A DNA stretch of 64,000 bases from an uncultured Alphaproteobacteria bacterium (GTDB lineage Bacteria; Pseudomonadota; Alphaproteobacteria; Rhodobacterales; Rhodobacteraceae). A program made the translations under genes and the position numbers. The stretch's first letter is position 1; the number at the start of each line of letters is the position of its first letter. Shown here in pieces: positions 53,394-62,353 of the stretch. The notes under the pieces are model-generated. The model was not told the DNA's origin. It made no database searches and saw nothing but the letters and a program-made list of their open reading frames with translations. The DNA lies in contig CACBBC010000003.1 of the NCBI GenBank assembly GCA_902537415.1, positions 27,057 through 91,056 of the forward strand, read 5' to 3'.

Positions 53394-54521
53394 ATGAATA
53401 TTCAAAATAAGTTGAATTTCTCTAGAAGGATCAGAAGAACGCCTTTTACTACCTCCGTCGAAAAGCATGGAGTAACGGGATTTTCCGTTGTGAACCATAC
53501 ACTACTTCCTAAGTCATTTCAAAACTCAATTGAAGATGATTATTTGCACCTACAAAAATATGCTCAAATTTGGGACGTTGGCTGTCAAAGGCAAGTTGAA
53601 ATTAAAGGTAAAGACGCACTCAAACTAATTGAGTTAATGACGCCTAGATCAATCTCAGAACTTCAACCAGGAAAATGTCTTTATATTCCCTTGACCGATG
53701 AAAATGGTGGTATAATCAATGATCCTATTCTTATCAAAATAAGTGCCGATCATTTCTATCTATCCGTTGCAGACTCAGATGTGTTATTGTGGGCTAGAGG
53801 GCTAGCTATTGGTTTTGGCTTAAACGTACGAATAAGGGAGCCTGATGTGTGGCCTTTGGCAGTACAAGGACCAAAAGCTGCCGATGTTTTGGCCAAAGTT
53901 TTTGGTGAACGGATATATTCAATTAAAAAATTCAATTTCGACTATTTTTCACTTGATGGCTCTTCTCAACTAATAGCCAAAACCGGTTACTCTAGAATTG
54001 GTGGTTTTGAAATATATCTGTCTCGACCAGAACTCGGTTCATCTCTATGGGAAACAATTTTGGAAGCTGGTAAATCAGAAAACATAAGGCCAGGATCTCC
54101 AAACATAATAGATAGAGTTGAAGCAGGATTATTATCCTTTGGTAATGAAATGACCGTGGAGAACACACCACTGGAATGTAACATGGATAAGTTCTTGGAT
54201 ATAAATAAAAAAGCAGATTATATTGGGAAAAAAGTTCTCCAGCGGCAGATCAGATATGGCATTAAAAGACGTATAAGAGGTGTTATTTATAAAGGGCCTA
54301 AACTTCCAACAATATCAAGACCTTTACAAGTTTTTGATCTAGATAAAAGAACTATAGTCGGAAGCTTAACTTCAGGGGCATTCTCGCCACATTTTAAGAG
54401 TAATATTGGGGTTGGTATGATCAAATATGGATACTGGGATAATAACAAAAAAATATTAGTTAATATCGCTGATCAGGAGTTTAGAGAAGGATTAATCAAA
54501 GACCTTCCTTTAGTTCAATGA
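53394..54521 (+). CDS. DmdA-like GcvT-family methyltransferase/demethylase
   Basis: A 375-residue folate-binding protein starting at 53394 (GGGAGA 8 bases away). SRRIRRTPFTTSVEKHGV, QIWDVGCQRQVEIKG, LTDENGGIINDPIL, LAVQGPKAADVLAKVFG and PGSPNIIDRVEAGLLSFGNE closely follow what I remember of marine DMSP demethylase (DmdA). Such enzymes pass a methyl group to tetrahydrofolate. It sits next to carnitine-to-betaine genes, so glycine betaine or a related methylated amine is an alternative substrate to DMSP. Confidence 0.82.
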   Translation: MNIQNKLNFSRRIRRTPFTTSVEKHGVTGFSVVNHTLLPKSFQNSIEDDYLHLQKYAQIWDVGCQRQVEIKGKDALKLIELMTPRSISELQPGKCLYIPLTDENGGIINDPILIKISADHFYLSVADSDVLLWARGLAIGFGLNVRIREPDVWPLAVQGPKAADVLAKVFGERIYSIKKFNFDYFSLDGSSQLIAKTGYSRIGGFEIYLSRPELGSSLWETILEAGKSENIRPGSPNIIDRVEAGLLSFGNEMTVENTPLECNMDKFLDINKKADYIGKKVLQRQIRYGIKRRIRGVIYKGPKLPTISRPLQVFDLDKRTIVGSLTSGAFSPHFKSNIGVGMIKYGYWDNNKKILVNIADQEFREGLIKDLPLVQ

Positions 54522-54528
54522 GGTAAGA

Positions 54529-55434
54529 ATGGCTCTGGCTATTAATAAAAATGTATTTATTACCTGTGCTGTGACTGGTTCTGGAAGTTCACAAGATAAA
54601 AGTCGAGAAGTACCAAGGTCGCCAAAAGAAATTGCAGATAGTGCAATTGAAGCCGCTAAAGCTGGAGCGGCTATTGTACATTGTCATGTAAGAGATCCCG
54701 ATACCGGCAGACCAAGTCGTCGGGTTGATCTCTATGAAGAAGTAACAAAAAGGATTAGAGACTCCGAAACGGACGTGGTTTTGAACTTAACTACCGGAAT
54801 GGGAGGCGATATTTATCTTGGTCTCAACGCTGAAAACCCACTGCCACTTAAAGAACCAGAAACAGATATGATAGGGGCGTCGGAAAGAATAAAGCATCTT
54901 GTTACATGTAAGCCAGAAATCTGCACTTTAGATTGTGGCACAATGAATTTTGCTGAGGATAACTATGTAATGACCAACACGCCGGGAATGCTAATGGCGA
55001 TGGCTTCAAAGATCACCAATTTAGGTATTCTTCCTGAGATTGAAGTTTTTGATACAGGACATCTGTGGCTGGCAAAAAAACTTGTGAACGAAGGTCTGAT
55101 AAGAGATCCCGTTCTTTTACAGCTTTGTATGGGTATACCCTGGGGCGCACCAAATGATATAAATACGTTCATGTCTTTAGTGAATAATATTCCAAAAGAC
55201 TGGACTTGGTCTGCATTTTCCATAGGGCAATTTCAAATCCCTTATGTTGCAATGGCCACTCTGGCAGGAGGAAATGTCAGAGTGGGGTTGGAAGATAATA
55301 TTTGGTTGGAAAAAGGACGGTTAGCAAAGAATTACCAATTGGTTGAAAAAGCTGTAAATGTCATCGAAAACTCCGGCAGTAAGGTCATGTCACCGAAAGA
55401 AGTTCGTGATAAGCTTCGTTTGAAAAAACAATAA
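54529..55434 (+). CDS. cdhC: beta-keto acid cleavage enzyme (BKACE), 3-dehydrocarnitine type
   Basis: A 301-residue DUF849 zinc enzyme. The metal site is AAIVHCHVRDPDTGRPS, and further marks are LNLTTGMGG, CTLDCGTMNF and GGNVRVGLEDNIWLEKG. BKACEs transfer an acyl group between a beta-keto acid and acetyl-CoA. The next gene encodes carnitine dehydrogenase fused to a thioesterase, so 3-dehydrocarnitine plus acetyl-CoA to betainyl-CoA plus acetoacetate is the likely reaction. AGGTAAG precedes the ATG. Confidence 0.87.
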   Translation: MALAINKNVFITCAVTGSGSSQDKSREVPRSPKEIADSAIEAAKAGAAIVHCHVRDPDTGRPSRRVDLYEEVTKRIRDSETDVVLNLTTGMGGDIYLGLNAENPLPLKEPETDMIGASERIKHLVTCKPEICTLDCGTMNFAEDNYVMTNTPGMLMAMASKITNLGILPEIEVFDTGHLWLAKKLVNEGLIRDPVLLQLCMGIPWGAPNDINTFMSLVNNIPKDWTWSAFSIGQFQIPYVAMATLAGGNVRVGLEDNIWLEKGRLAKNYQLVEKAVNVIENSGSKVMSPKEVRDKLRLKKQ

Positions 55435-55436
55435 TT

Positions 55437-56903
55437 ATGAAAAATTTAAGTGTGACATGTATAGGAGCTGGCGTAATAGGGTCTGGTTGGGCTGCCCGCT
55501 TATTAGTTAATGGAATAAATGTAAACGTTTTTGATAAGCACCCAGAAAGCTACAATAGAACACGATTGTCCGTTGAAAGGGCTAAAAAATATTTCTCTCT
55601 ATTAACAAAGGCCCCTCTAAGAGAAATGGGCAGTCTTACTTTTGACAAGTCTTTGGAAGATGCTCTGAAAACGTCCACTTATATAATTGAAAGTCTTCCG
55701 GAAAATTTACAATTGAAGCATAAGCTTTATAAAGAAATCGAGCAGATTTCAAATAATTCGATTATTTTGTCATCTACTTCAGGTTTCAAGCCCACTGACC
55801 TTCAAAAGTATATGAAAAATCCTCAAAGTTTGCTCGTTACACACCCTTTCAACCCAGTGTATCTGATGCCTTTGGTTGAGCTTGTTCCAGGCCAAGAGAG
55901 AGATCAGAAAATTGTTGATGATGTGCACCATTTATTGGAATACGTCGGAATGGTACCAATAATAATTAAAAAAGAAATAGATGCCTTTGTCGCGGACAGA
56001 ATGCTAGAGGCGATGTGGCGTGAAGCATTGTGGCTTATAAAAGATGATATTTGCACTACTAAGGAGCTAGACGATATTATCACGTCTAGCTTTGGAATAC
56101 GATTTGCTCAAATGGGAATGTTTGAAAGTTACCGTATTGCTGGAGGAGATAAAGGCATGCGTCATTTCCTTGATCAATTTGGTCCTGCACTAAAATGGCC
56201 TTGGTCCAGATTGACAGATGTACCAGAGTTTAATTCTGATTTAATAGATAAAATTTGTTCTCAATCAGATGCTCAATCAGATATGTATAGCATCTCCGAG
56301 TTAGAAGATATTAGGGACAGAAACTTGGTTGAATTACAGAAAGCTCTTCGCAACAACCGTTGGGGATCTGGACGAACATTAGCGAGCTATGAAAAAGATC
56401 TTTTCGATGAACAGTCAAAAGAGGCAGAAAAAGCTAGTGGAAAAATAAGTAGTGACCTGCTAATTACCTATACAAAAACGATACCCCCTGAATGGGCAGA
56501 TTATAATGGTCACATGACAGAATATCGCTATCTCAACTGTTTTGGCGATGCATCAGATGCTGTGATGCTACATATAGGCTGTGATAAAGCCTATATCGAA
56601 GCTGGCAATTCCTATTTCACCGTTGAGACAAATATTAGGCACCTAAACGAGCTTAAGGTAGGGCAAGAAGTATATATAGAAACTAAAGTTTTAAAAGGAA
56701 CTAAGAAAAAACTGCATGTTTTTCATATGTTGAGAAATAAAAAAGGAGAACTTTTTGCCACGGGTGAACATCTTCTTCTACACGTTTCTTTAAAAACTAG
56801 AAAAACTTGTCCAGCAAGTAAACCTCTTATCGACAAATTGATAGAAGTTCAAAAGCAGCATCAAGAAACAAGTGTTCCATCAGAGCCGAAAATAATTGTT
56901 TAG
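55437..56903 (+). CDS. cdhAB: L-carnitine 3-dehydrogenase fused to betainyl-CoA thioesterase
   Basis: A 488-residue two-domain protein. The N-terminal dehydrogenase (about 1-320) has the NAD motif CIGAGVIGSGWAARLLVNG, HPFNPVYLMPLVELVPG and DAFVADRMLEAMWREALWL. The C-terminal hotdog thioesterase (about 345-475) has IPPEWADYNGHMTEYRYLN. Carnitine is oxidised to 3-dehydrocarnitine; the thioesterase frees glycine betaine from betainyl-CoA made by the BKACE encoded 2 bases upstream. In some relatives the two functions are separate genes. Confidence 0.9.
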   Translation: MKNLSVTCIGAGVIGSGWAARLLVNGINVNVFDKHPESYNRTRLSVERAKKYFSLLTKAPLREMGSLTFDKSLEDALKTSTYIIESLPENLQLKHKLYKEIEQISNNSIILSSTSGFKPTDLQKYMKNPQSLLVTHPFNPVYLMPLVELVPGQERDQKIVDDVHHLLEYVGMVPIIIKKEIDAFVADRMLEAMWREALWLIKDDICTTKELDDIITSSFGIRFAQMGMFESYRIAGGDKGMRHFLDQFGPALKWPWSRLTDVPEFNSDLIDKICSQSDAQSDMYSISELEDIRDRNLVELQKALRNNRWGSGRTLASYEKDLFDEQSKEAEKASGKISSDLLITYTKTIPPEWADYNGHMTEYRYLNCFGDASDAVMLHIGCDKAYIEAGNSYFTVETNIRHLNELKVGQEVYIETKVLKGTKKKLHVFHMLRNKKGELFATGEHLLLHVSLKTRKTCPASKPLIDKLIEVQKQHQETSVPSEPKIIV

Positions 56904-56931
56904 TACTTTTATAGAATAGTTACTAAAATTT

Positions 56932-57501
56932 TTATCGGCCCATGTTATAAAATTCCTCATTAGGTAACATTGAAAATGTGTTAGCTAGTCGATTACTCAT
57001 AGCAAAGAAAGACGCAACTGAGGCTATTCTCCACGCGTCTTCAATATCAAAACCAAAACTTTCTAAAATTTTAAAATCAGAGTCATTTATGTTCTGCGAC
57101 TCCTTTGCTACTTTCACAGCAAAATCAAGCATAGCGCGTTGTCTCTCAGTTATTTTACTCTTTTTATAGTTTATAGCTATTTGGTCTGAAATATTTTTAT
57201 CTTTGGATCTTATTCTCAAAACCGCTCCATGAGAAACGACACAATAAAGACAATCATTTTGTGCGGAGGTAGCCACAACGATCATCTCCAATTCGGCTTT
57301 CGTTATCTTACACTCTGTCTCCATAATAGCATCATAGTAGGTACAAAAACCTCTAAACTCATCAGGTTTTCTTGCCATTATCATAAAGACATTTGGTACA
57401 AAGCCTGTCTTTTCTTGCACTGACTGAATCTTCGTTTTCACGTCCTCTGGTAAATCCTCCAAATTTGGTATCGCCGATCTGCTAATAGGTCTATTGTCCA
57501 T
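56932..57501 (-). CDS. peroxidase-related AhpD/CMD-family protein
   Basis: A 189-residue helical protein with the redox motif DCLYCVVSHGA (CxxC then His). GFVPNVFMIMARKPDEF near the start and the end NRLANTFSMLPNEEFYNMGR are typical of the peroxidase-related subgroup. GGAGAGAG precedes the ATG. The start overlaps the crotonase gene by 11 bases, so it is the last gene of the urease-hydratase run. It converges with the carnitine operon. Confidence 0.82.
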   Translation of the reverse strand: MDNRPISRSAIPNLEDLPEDVKTKIQSVQEKTGFVPNVFMIMARKPDEFRGFCTYYDAIMETECKITKAELEMIVVATSAQNDCLYCVVSHGAVLRIRSKDKNISDQIAINYKKSKITERQRAMLDFAVKVAKESQNINDSDFKILESFGFDIEDAWRIASVASFFAMSNRLANTFSMLPNEEFYNMGR

Positions 57502-58306
57502 TGCTCTCTCCTTTTTTTACCCAAGGCGCAGGTTTCTTTTCAAAAAAAGCCTTAATACCCTGTTTACCCTCCTCCGACTCCCAACTGTTCGCAAGAATAT
57601 TTGTTGTTATCTCAAAAAAATTTTCTGCTTTTTCTCCTGTAATACTCTTCAATAGCTCTTTTGATTTTTTTATTGCGTCCGGTGAACATTTTAATATGTT
57701 ATCGATTTCCTGAAATTTTAATAACTGAATTTCCCTTTTATCCTTACAAACATAATGAATAAGACCCATCTTGTACGCCAATTCAGCATCAAAAACTTTA
57801 CCACTGAAAAATACGTTACGACCGTAACTTTCCCCTAATTTCTTGATGACGAATGGTCCAATTGTCGCGGGGATCAATCCTAACCTTGTTTCTGTAAGGC
57901 CAAACTTTGAAGTTTGAGAAACAATTACGGTGTCAGATACGGAGATTAGGCCTAAGCCTCCACCAAATGCACTTCCAGAGACTATAGAAATCAATGGCAT
58001 TGGAAGACTATTCATTGTTGCCAACATTTTTGCCAGCGCTCTAGCCTCAACCAATTTTCCCTCTTTAGATTTTTTTTCTTGGTCTCTCATCCAATTTAAA
58101 TCCCCTCCAGCGCAAAATGTTTTCCCATTTGCTTGAAGAAAAACTACTCGAATACTGTCCTGCGATTTTAAATGCTGCCCAACTTCTTCTAACTCATCAA
58201 TCATCTTTCTACTCATAGCGTTATGCTTATCGGGTCTATTCAACGTAATTTCACACACGCCTTGAGCATTGATATTTACTTCAATTTCTTTAAATGTATT
58301 TTTCAC
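57491..58306 (-). CDS. liuC: enoyl-CoA hydratase, methylglutaconyl-CoA hydratase-like
   Basis: A 271-residue crotonase. SGSAFGGGLGLISVSD and FGLTETRLGLIPATIGPFVIKKLG match methylglutaconyl-CoA hydratases of leucine degradation, which have GGGxGL instead of GGGxE and keep the second Glu (LTETRLG). The GTG start overlaps the ureG stop by 4 bases. The next leucine gene, HMG-CoA lyase, lies on the other side of the urease genes. The symbol is by analogy. Confidence 0.8.
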   Translation of the reverse strand: MKNTFKEIEVNINAQGVCEITLNRPDKHNAMSRKMIDELEEVGQHLKSQDSIRVVFLQANGKTFCAGGDLNWMRDQEKKSKEGKLVEARALAKMLATMNSLPMPLISIVSGSAFGGGLGLISVSDTVIVSQTSKFGLTETRLGLIPATIGPFVIKKLGESYGRNVFFSGKVFDAELAYKMGLIHYVCKDKREIQLLKFQEIDNILKCSPDAIKKSKELLKSITGEKAENFFEITTNILANSWESEEGKQGIKAFFEKKPAPWVKKGESNGQ

Positions 58307-58911
58307 GCTTTAAGATTTCCCATTTTCATAATCTCACCTTTTACAGCATCCACACCTTTTTCCTGCTTCAAATTTGTGAGCAAGACAGGTTTACCGTTTC
58401 TTTTAGCAATAGCATCTTGAAGCATTTGGTCTACGGAAACATCCACATATTCCGCTAAATCAATTTTATTAATTATTAAAAGGTCCGATCTCATTATTGC
58501 AGGCCCCCCTTTTCGTGGTATTTCTTCTCCCATACAGACATCTATCATAAAGATCGTATAATCTACAAGTTCTGGACTGAAAGTTGCAGAGAGATTATCT
58601 CCTCCACTTTCCAATAAGATAAGATCGAGATCAGGAAATTTAGCGGACAGCTTATCTACTGCTTGCAGGTTAATTGACGCGTCCTCTCTAATTGCTGTAT
58701 GAGGACATCCACCCGTTTCTACTGCTAAAATCCTTTCCGAGTTGATCACTTGTTTTTTCATTAATATTTCAGCATCCTCTTTTGTATATATGTCATTTGT
58801 AATGACAGCCATTGATAGGGATTCTGAAAAGACCTTACATAAACTAGCTGTTAGGCTAGTTTTACCAGCTCCAACTGGTCCACCGAGACCAACTCTAAAG
58901 GCATCGCCCAT
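58303..58911 (-). CDS. ureG: urease accessory GTPase UreG
   Basis: A 202-residue GTPase that drives nickel insertion into urease. The P-loop is GLGGPVGAGKTSL near the N-terminus, VETGGCPHTAIREDASIN carries the Cys-Pro-His nickel site, LILLESGGDNLSATFSPEL is the switch region and INKIDLAEYV the G4 motif. It follows ureF by 12 bases. Confidence 0.97.
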   Translation of the reverse strand: MGDAFRVGLGGPVGAGKTSLTASLCKVFSESLSMAVITNDIYTKEDAEILMKKQVINSERILAVETGGCPHTAIREDASINLQAVDKLSAKFPDLDLILLESGGDNLSATFSPELVDYTIFMIDVCMGEEIPRKGGPAIMRSDLLIINKIDLAEYVDVSVDQMLQDAIAKRNGKPVLLTNLKQEKGVDAVKGEIMKMGNLKA

Positions 58912-58923
58912 CTCAAAACTCCC

Positions 58924-59550
58924 CTAAGACTTAAATACTTTTCCTTGAAATTCCTCATGCAATAGTGTGCACGTATCGGTCAAATAACAAGAGGAATATA
59001 AATCCTTGTCCCCCGATACTAGCACTTTTTGTGATATCTCATTTATTTTTTCGAAAAGATTTTTCAAAATGTTTGTTGATCTTTTATGGCCTAAAGGCAG
59101 GAGGCGCTGTGCAGCGGCAATCAAATTACTTATATTCGATTGCAAGAATAAAGGCACTAATTTCTCTATTTTTAATTTATGTTTTTTCGCTGCGGTGCCA
59201 AGAGCAATAGGATAGGGAAGACCCAATTGGGTGTCGCTAGCTTTGGCGAAATTATCGCCGGTCATAACTTGCTCATTAAGTTTTAATGCAGAACAAGAAA
59301 AAGCCAAACATAATTCTGTTAAATCATCTAAATCTTTATCTGTCGAGATTTGATAAGCCAGCTTTAAGAATATTGCGTCATTTCTTAAAAAACCATGTTC
59401 TAAATTATTTTCAATCCACTCAACTAAATCAGCTTCATTTTTAACCATCGATTGACTAACAGCATACTCAAGCCCCTGTGAGAAATTAAAGCTTCCTGTA
59501 GGGAAGCTTGGTGAGAGCCATTGAAACATCAATTGGTTTTTACTATACAT
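58924..59550 (-). CDS. ureF: urease accessory protein UreF
   Basis: A 208-residue all-helical accessory protein. LMFQWLSPSFPTGSFNFSQGLEYAV is the family start, with later QLGLPYPIALGTAAKKH and AAAQRLLPLGHKRS. It forms the activation complex with UreD and UreG on the urease apoprotein. It lies 14 bases after ureE. Confidence 0.94.
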   Translation of the reverse strand: MYSKNQLMFQWLSPSFPTGSFNFSQGLEYAVSQSMVKNEADLVEWIENNLEHGFLRNDAIFLKLAYQISTDKDLDDLTELCLAFSCSALKLNEQVMTGDNFAKASDTQLGLPYPIALGTAAKKHKLKIEKLVPLFLQSNISNLIAAAQRLLPLGHKRSTNILKNLFEKINEISQKVLVSGDKDLYSSCYLTDTCTLLHEEFQGKVFKS

Positions 59551-59564
59551 GATACTTCAGATAA

Positions 59565-60011
59565 TTAGTGGGTATGGTTAAAAGTTCGGCCTACCCCATA
59601 AGCGCCTGAGAGAGGGGTGAAGGAGTCTTGAAAATATGAAACTTTACAGTTTAGTTTTTCAAGCATATCCGCAATTACCCTATCCTCTCTCAATATAACA
59701 GCTTCGTTACTGATAGCACAATTTAAATGTCGATTACCGATATGCCATATAGCTTTCATTAGATCAATCGTATTTTCAGTTTCTATACGCATAAGTGCCT
59801 CTTTAGCAGCTAATACTTTTATCTTTTTTTTACTTTTTAAAATTAATGTACCATTAACTGGTAATTCAGTCGCTTTATCTAATGATAAAAAGAACTCATA
59901 CCCACTGTCTGAAACAAGTTTTATTTTTCGTTTAAATCGTGCATCAAAATCTAAAGAAATAGTATCATCAAACCCCAAACTTTGATCTGTAACTTTTTCT
60001 ACTGTATCCAT
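59565..60011 (-). CDS. ureE: urease accessory nickel chaperone UreE
   Basis: A 148-residue protein when started at ATG 60011, one base after the ureC stop; a longer reading would overlap ureC by about 50 bases. It has the N-terminal beta domain (LDFDARFKRKIKLVSDSGYEF) and the metal-binding domain with WHIGNRHLNCAI, where the conserved His delivers nickel. The C-terminus GVGRTFNHTH is short and lacks the long His-rich tail of some UreE proteins. Confidence 0.93.
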   Translation of the reverse strand: MDTVEKVTDQSLGFDDTISLDFDARFKRKIKLVSDSGYEFFLSLDKATELPVNGTLILKSKKKIKVLAAKEALMRIETENTIDLMKAIWHIGNRHLNCAISNEAVILREDRVIADMLEKLNCKVSYFQDSFTPLSGAYGVGRTFNHTH

Positions 60012-60012
60012 A

Positions 60013-61722
60013 TCAATATAAAAAATATCTCTGTGCCATAGGTAATTCTTTAGCGGGCTCACAAGTTATTAATTCTCCATTTAGCCGTACCTCATAAGTT
60101 TCAGGATCCACCTCAATCTCTGGACATAGATCGTTCAGCTTCATACTTTTTTTGGATATGTTTCTTGTATTCTCTATAGGAACAATTTTTTTCCTTAAAG
60201 CAAGCTCATCTAGGCCTTTATTTTCACTTGCCGATTGAGAAACAAATATGATTGAGTTTGTCTCCATTGACCTTCCATACGCACCAAACATTGGTCTGCT
60301 ATATACCGGTTGAGGAGTTGGGATAGACGCGTTGGGATCTCCCATTTGAGCACAGGTAATAACACCACCTATCAGTACCATTTCAGGCTTTACACCAAAA
60401 AAAGCTGTATTCCATAAAACGAAGTCAGCTCTTTTTCCAATTTCTATACTGCCTATATGAGTTGACATACCATGTGCTATCGCTGGATTAATAGTGTATT
60501 TCGCTATATATCTTTTTATTCGCAAATTGTCATTGTCACCCTTCTCCTCAGACAACCTTCCTCGCTGCTTTTTCATTTTGTCAGCTGTTTGCCATGTTCT
60601 AATAATAACTTCTCCAACGCGGCCCATCGCTTGGCTATCGGAGGCAATAATAGACATAGCACCAACATCATGAAGTATATCTTCTGCTGCAATTGTTTCT
60701 TTCCTAATCCTGCTTTCTGCAAAAGCTACATCCTCAGGTATAGATTTATCAAGGTGGTGACACACCATTAACATGTCCAAATGCTCTTCAATAGTATTGA
60801 TGGTGTATGGTCTGGTCGGGTTAGTCGAGGAGGGAATAACATTTTCTTCTCCAGCAAGCTTAATAATATCTGGCGCGTGTCCACCTCCAGCTCCCTCCGT
60901 ATGGAAAGCATGTATCGTCCGTCCGCCAATTGCTTTAATAGTATTTTCCACAAATCCACTTTCATTGAGTGTATCGGTATGAATCATTACTTGTACATCC
61001 AATTCGTCAGCTACCTTTAAACAGCAATCGATAGCTCCCGGCGTCGTGCCCCAGTCTTCGTGCAGCTTTAGAGAAGAAGCGCCTGCCCTTACTTGTTCTC
61101 TTAGAGCCTCAGGTAGACTTGCATTCCCTTTCCCTGCGAAAGATAAGTTCATTGGAAAGGCATCAGCTGATTGCAGCATTTTTCCAATGTTCCAAGGACC
61201 CGGTGTGCATGTGGTTGCTAGCGTTCCATGCGCAGGACCAGTGCCTCCTCCCAACATTGTTGTGAGTCCCGAATGAAGTGCGTCTTCAATTTGTTGGGGA
61301 CAAATAAAATGAATATGAGCATCCATCCCACCGGCCGTCAAAATTTTTCCTTCTCCAGCAATTACCTCTGTCGCTGGACCAACTATTATATTCACGCCAC
61401 TTTGAATGTCTGGATTTCCAGCTTTTCCTATAGAGTGGATCTTTCCATCTTTTACGCCGATATCTGCTTTGTATATGCCTAAATAATCAATTACTAATGC
61501 ATTAGTTACGACTAAATCAACTGCTCCATCTGCTCTTGTCACTTGGCTCTGCCCCATTCCATCTCTTATGACTTTACCACCACCGAACTTTACCTCTTCA
61601 CCATATACAGTGTAGTCGTGTTCAACCTCTGCAAATAGTTCAGTGTCAGCCAATCTCACTCTGTCTCCAGTTGTTGGTCCAAAAATGCTTGCATACTTTT
61701 CTCTAGAAACTTTCTGCGCCAT
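60013..61722 (-). CDS. ureC: urease alpha subunit
   Basis: A 569-residue catalytic subunit hydrolysing urea to ammonia and CO2. The nickel ligands are all there: His136 and His138 in GGMDAHIHF, the carbamylated Lys219 in [10 protein letters not shown], His248 in MIHTDTLNE and His274 in [11 protein letters not shown]. The flap has Cys321-His322-His323. The start overlaps the ureB stop by one base. The length and motifs are fully standard. Confidence 0.99.
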   Translation of the reverse strand: MAQKVSREKYASIFGPTTGDRVRLADTELFAEVEHDYTVYGEEVKFGGGKVIRDGMGQSQVTRADGAVDLVVTNALVIDYLGIYKADIGVKDGKIHSIGKAGNPDIQSGVNIIVGPATEVIAGEGKILTAGGMDAHIHFICPQQIEDALHSGLTTMLGGGTGPAHGTLATTCTPGPWNIGKMLQSADAFPMNLSFAGKGNASLPEALREQVRAGASSLKLHEDWGTTPGAIDCCLKVADELDVQVMIHTDTLNESGFVENTIKAIGGRTIHAFHTEGAGGGHAPDIIKLAGEENVIPSSTNPTRPYTINTIEEHLDMLMVCHHLDKSIPEDVAFAESRIRKETIAAEDILHDVGAMSIIASDSQAMGRVGEVIIRTWQTADKMKKQRGRLSEEKGDNDNLRIKRYIAKYTINPAIAHGMSTHIGSIEIGKRADFVLWNTAFFGVKPEMVLIGGVITCAQMGDPNASIPTPQPVYSRPMFGAYGRSMETNSIIFVSQSASENKGLDELALRKKIVPIENTRNISKKSMKLNDLCPEIEVDPETYEVRLNGELITCEPAKELPMAQRYFLY

Positions 61723-62027
61723 TATAAATCACCCATTATTTTTTTATTAAATCCGTATATTTTTCTATCCCCATGAAAAGAAATTAAATTTACAGTTTTA
61801 GTTTGGCCCGGTTCAAATCGTATCGCCGTTCCAGAGATAATATCAAGCCTCATACCTTTTGATTTCTCTCTGGAAAATTTTAATGCTTCATTAGTCTCAA
61901 AAAAATGATAGTGACTTCCTACTTGAATAGGGCGGTCTCCTGTGTTGGACACCTCGACTTCTATAGATTCTGAGCCTGAATTAATCTCTAACTCTTTATC
62001 TGATATAATTATTTCTCCTGGTATCAT
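61722..62027 (-). CDS. ureB: urease beta subunit
   Basis: A 101-residue structural subunit. [18 protein letters not shown] and [21 protein letters not shown] are canonical, as is [14 protein letters not shown] near the end. It lies 8 bases after ureA and ends in a one-base overlap with ureC. Confidence 0.98.
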   Translation of the reverse strand: MIPGEIIISDKELEINSGSESIEVEVSNTGDRPIQVGSHYHFFETNEALKFSREKSKGMRLDIISGTAIRFEPGQTKTVNLISFHGDRKIYGFNKKIMGDL

Positions 62028-62035
62028 TTTTTCCT

Positions 62036-62338
62036 CTATCTGATTGGGTGATGCACTGTCACTAATTTAGTCCCATCTGGGAAAGTTGCTTCAACTTGAA
62101 CCTCATGTATCATTTCGGCCACCCCCTCCATACAATCCTCTTTGGAAATTATGGTTCCTCCAGCTGACATAAGGTCCGCTACTGACCGACCGTCTCTCGC
62201 TCCTTCCATTACAAAATTTGTTATAAGAGCTATAGCTTCCGGATGGTTTAGTTTCACTCCCCTATTTTTACGGTCAGTTGCAACCATTGCTGCTACTGCT
62301 ATCATTAATTTATCTTTTTCACGAGGCGACAGATTCAT
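62036..62338 (-). CDS. ureA: urease gamma subunit
   Basis: A 100-residue subunit beginning [19 protein letters not shown] and containing [20 protein letters not shown] and [18 protein letters not shown], the family ends. It follows ureD by 15 bases. Confidence 0.98.
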   Translation of the reverse strand: MNLSPREKDKLMIAVAAMVATDRKNRGVKLNHPEAIALITNFVMEGARDGRSVADLMSAGGTIISKEDCMEGVAEMIHEVQVEATFPDGTKLVTVHHPIR

Positions 62339-62353
62339 TTATATCTCCCTTAT

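Noticed and set aside
56900..56935. Possible hairpin TAGTA/TACTA followed by T-run between the carnitine operon and the AhpD-like gene.
   Set aside because: Only a 5-bp AT stem with a long loop; too weak to call a terminator.
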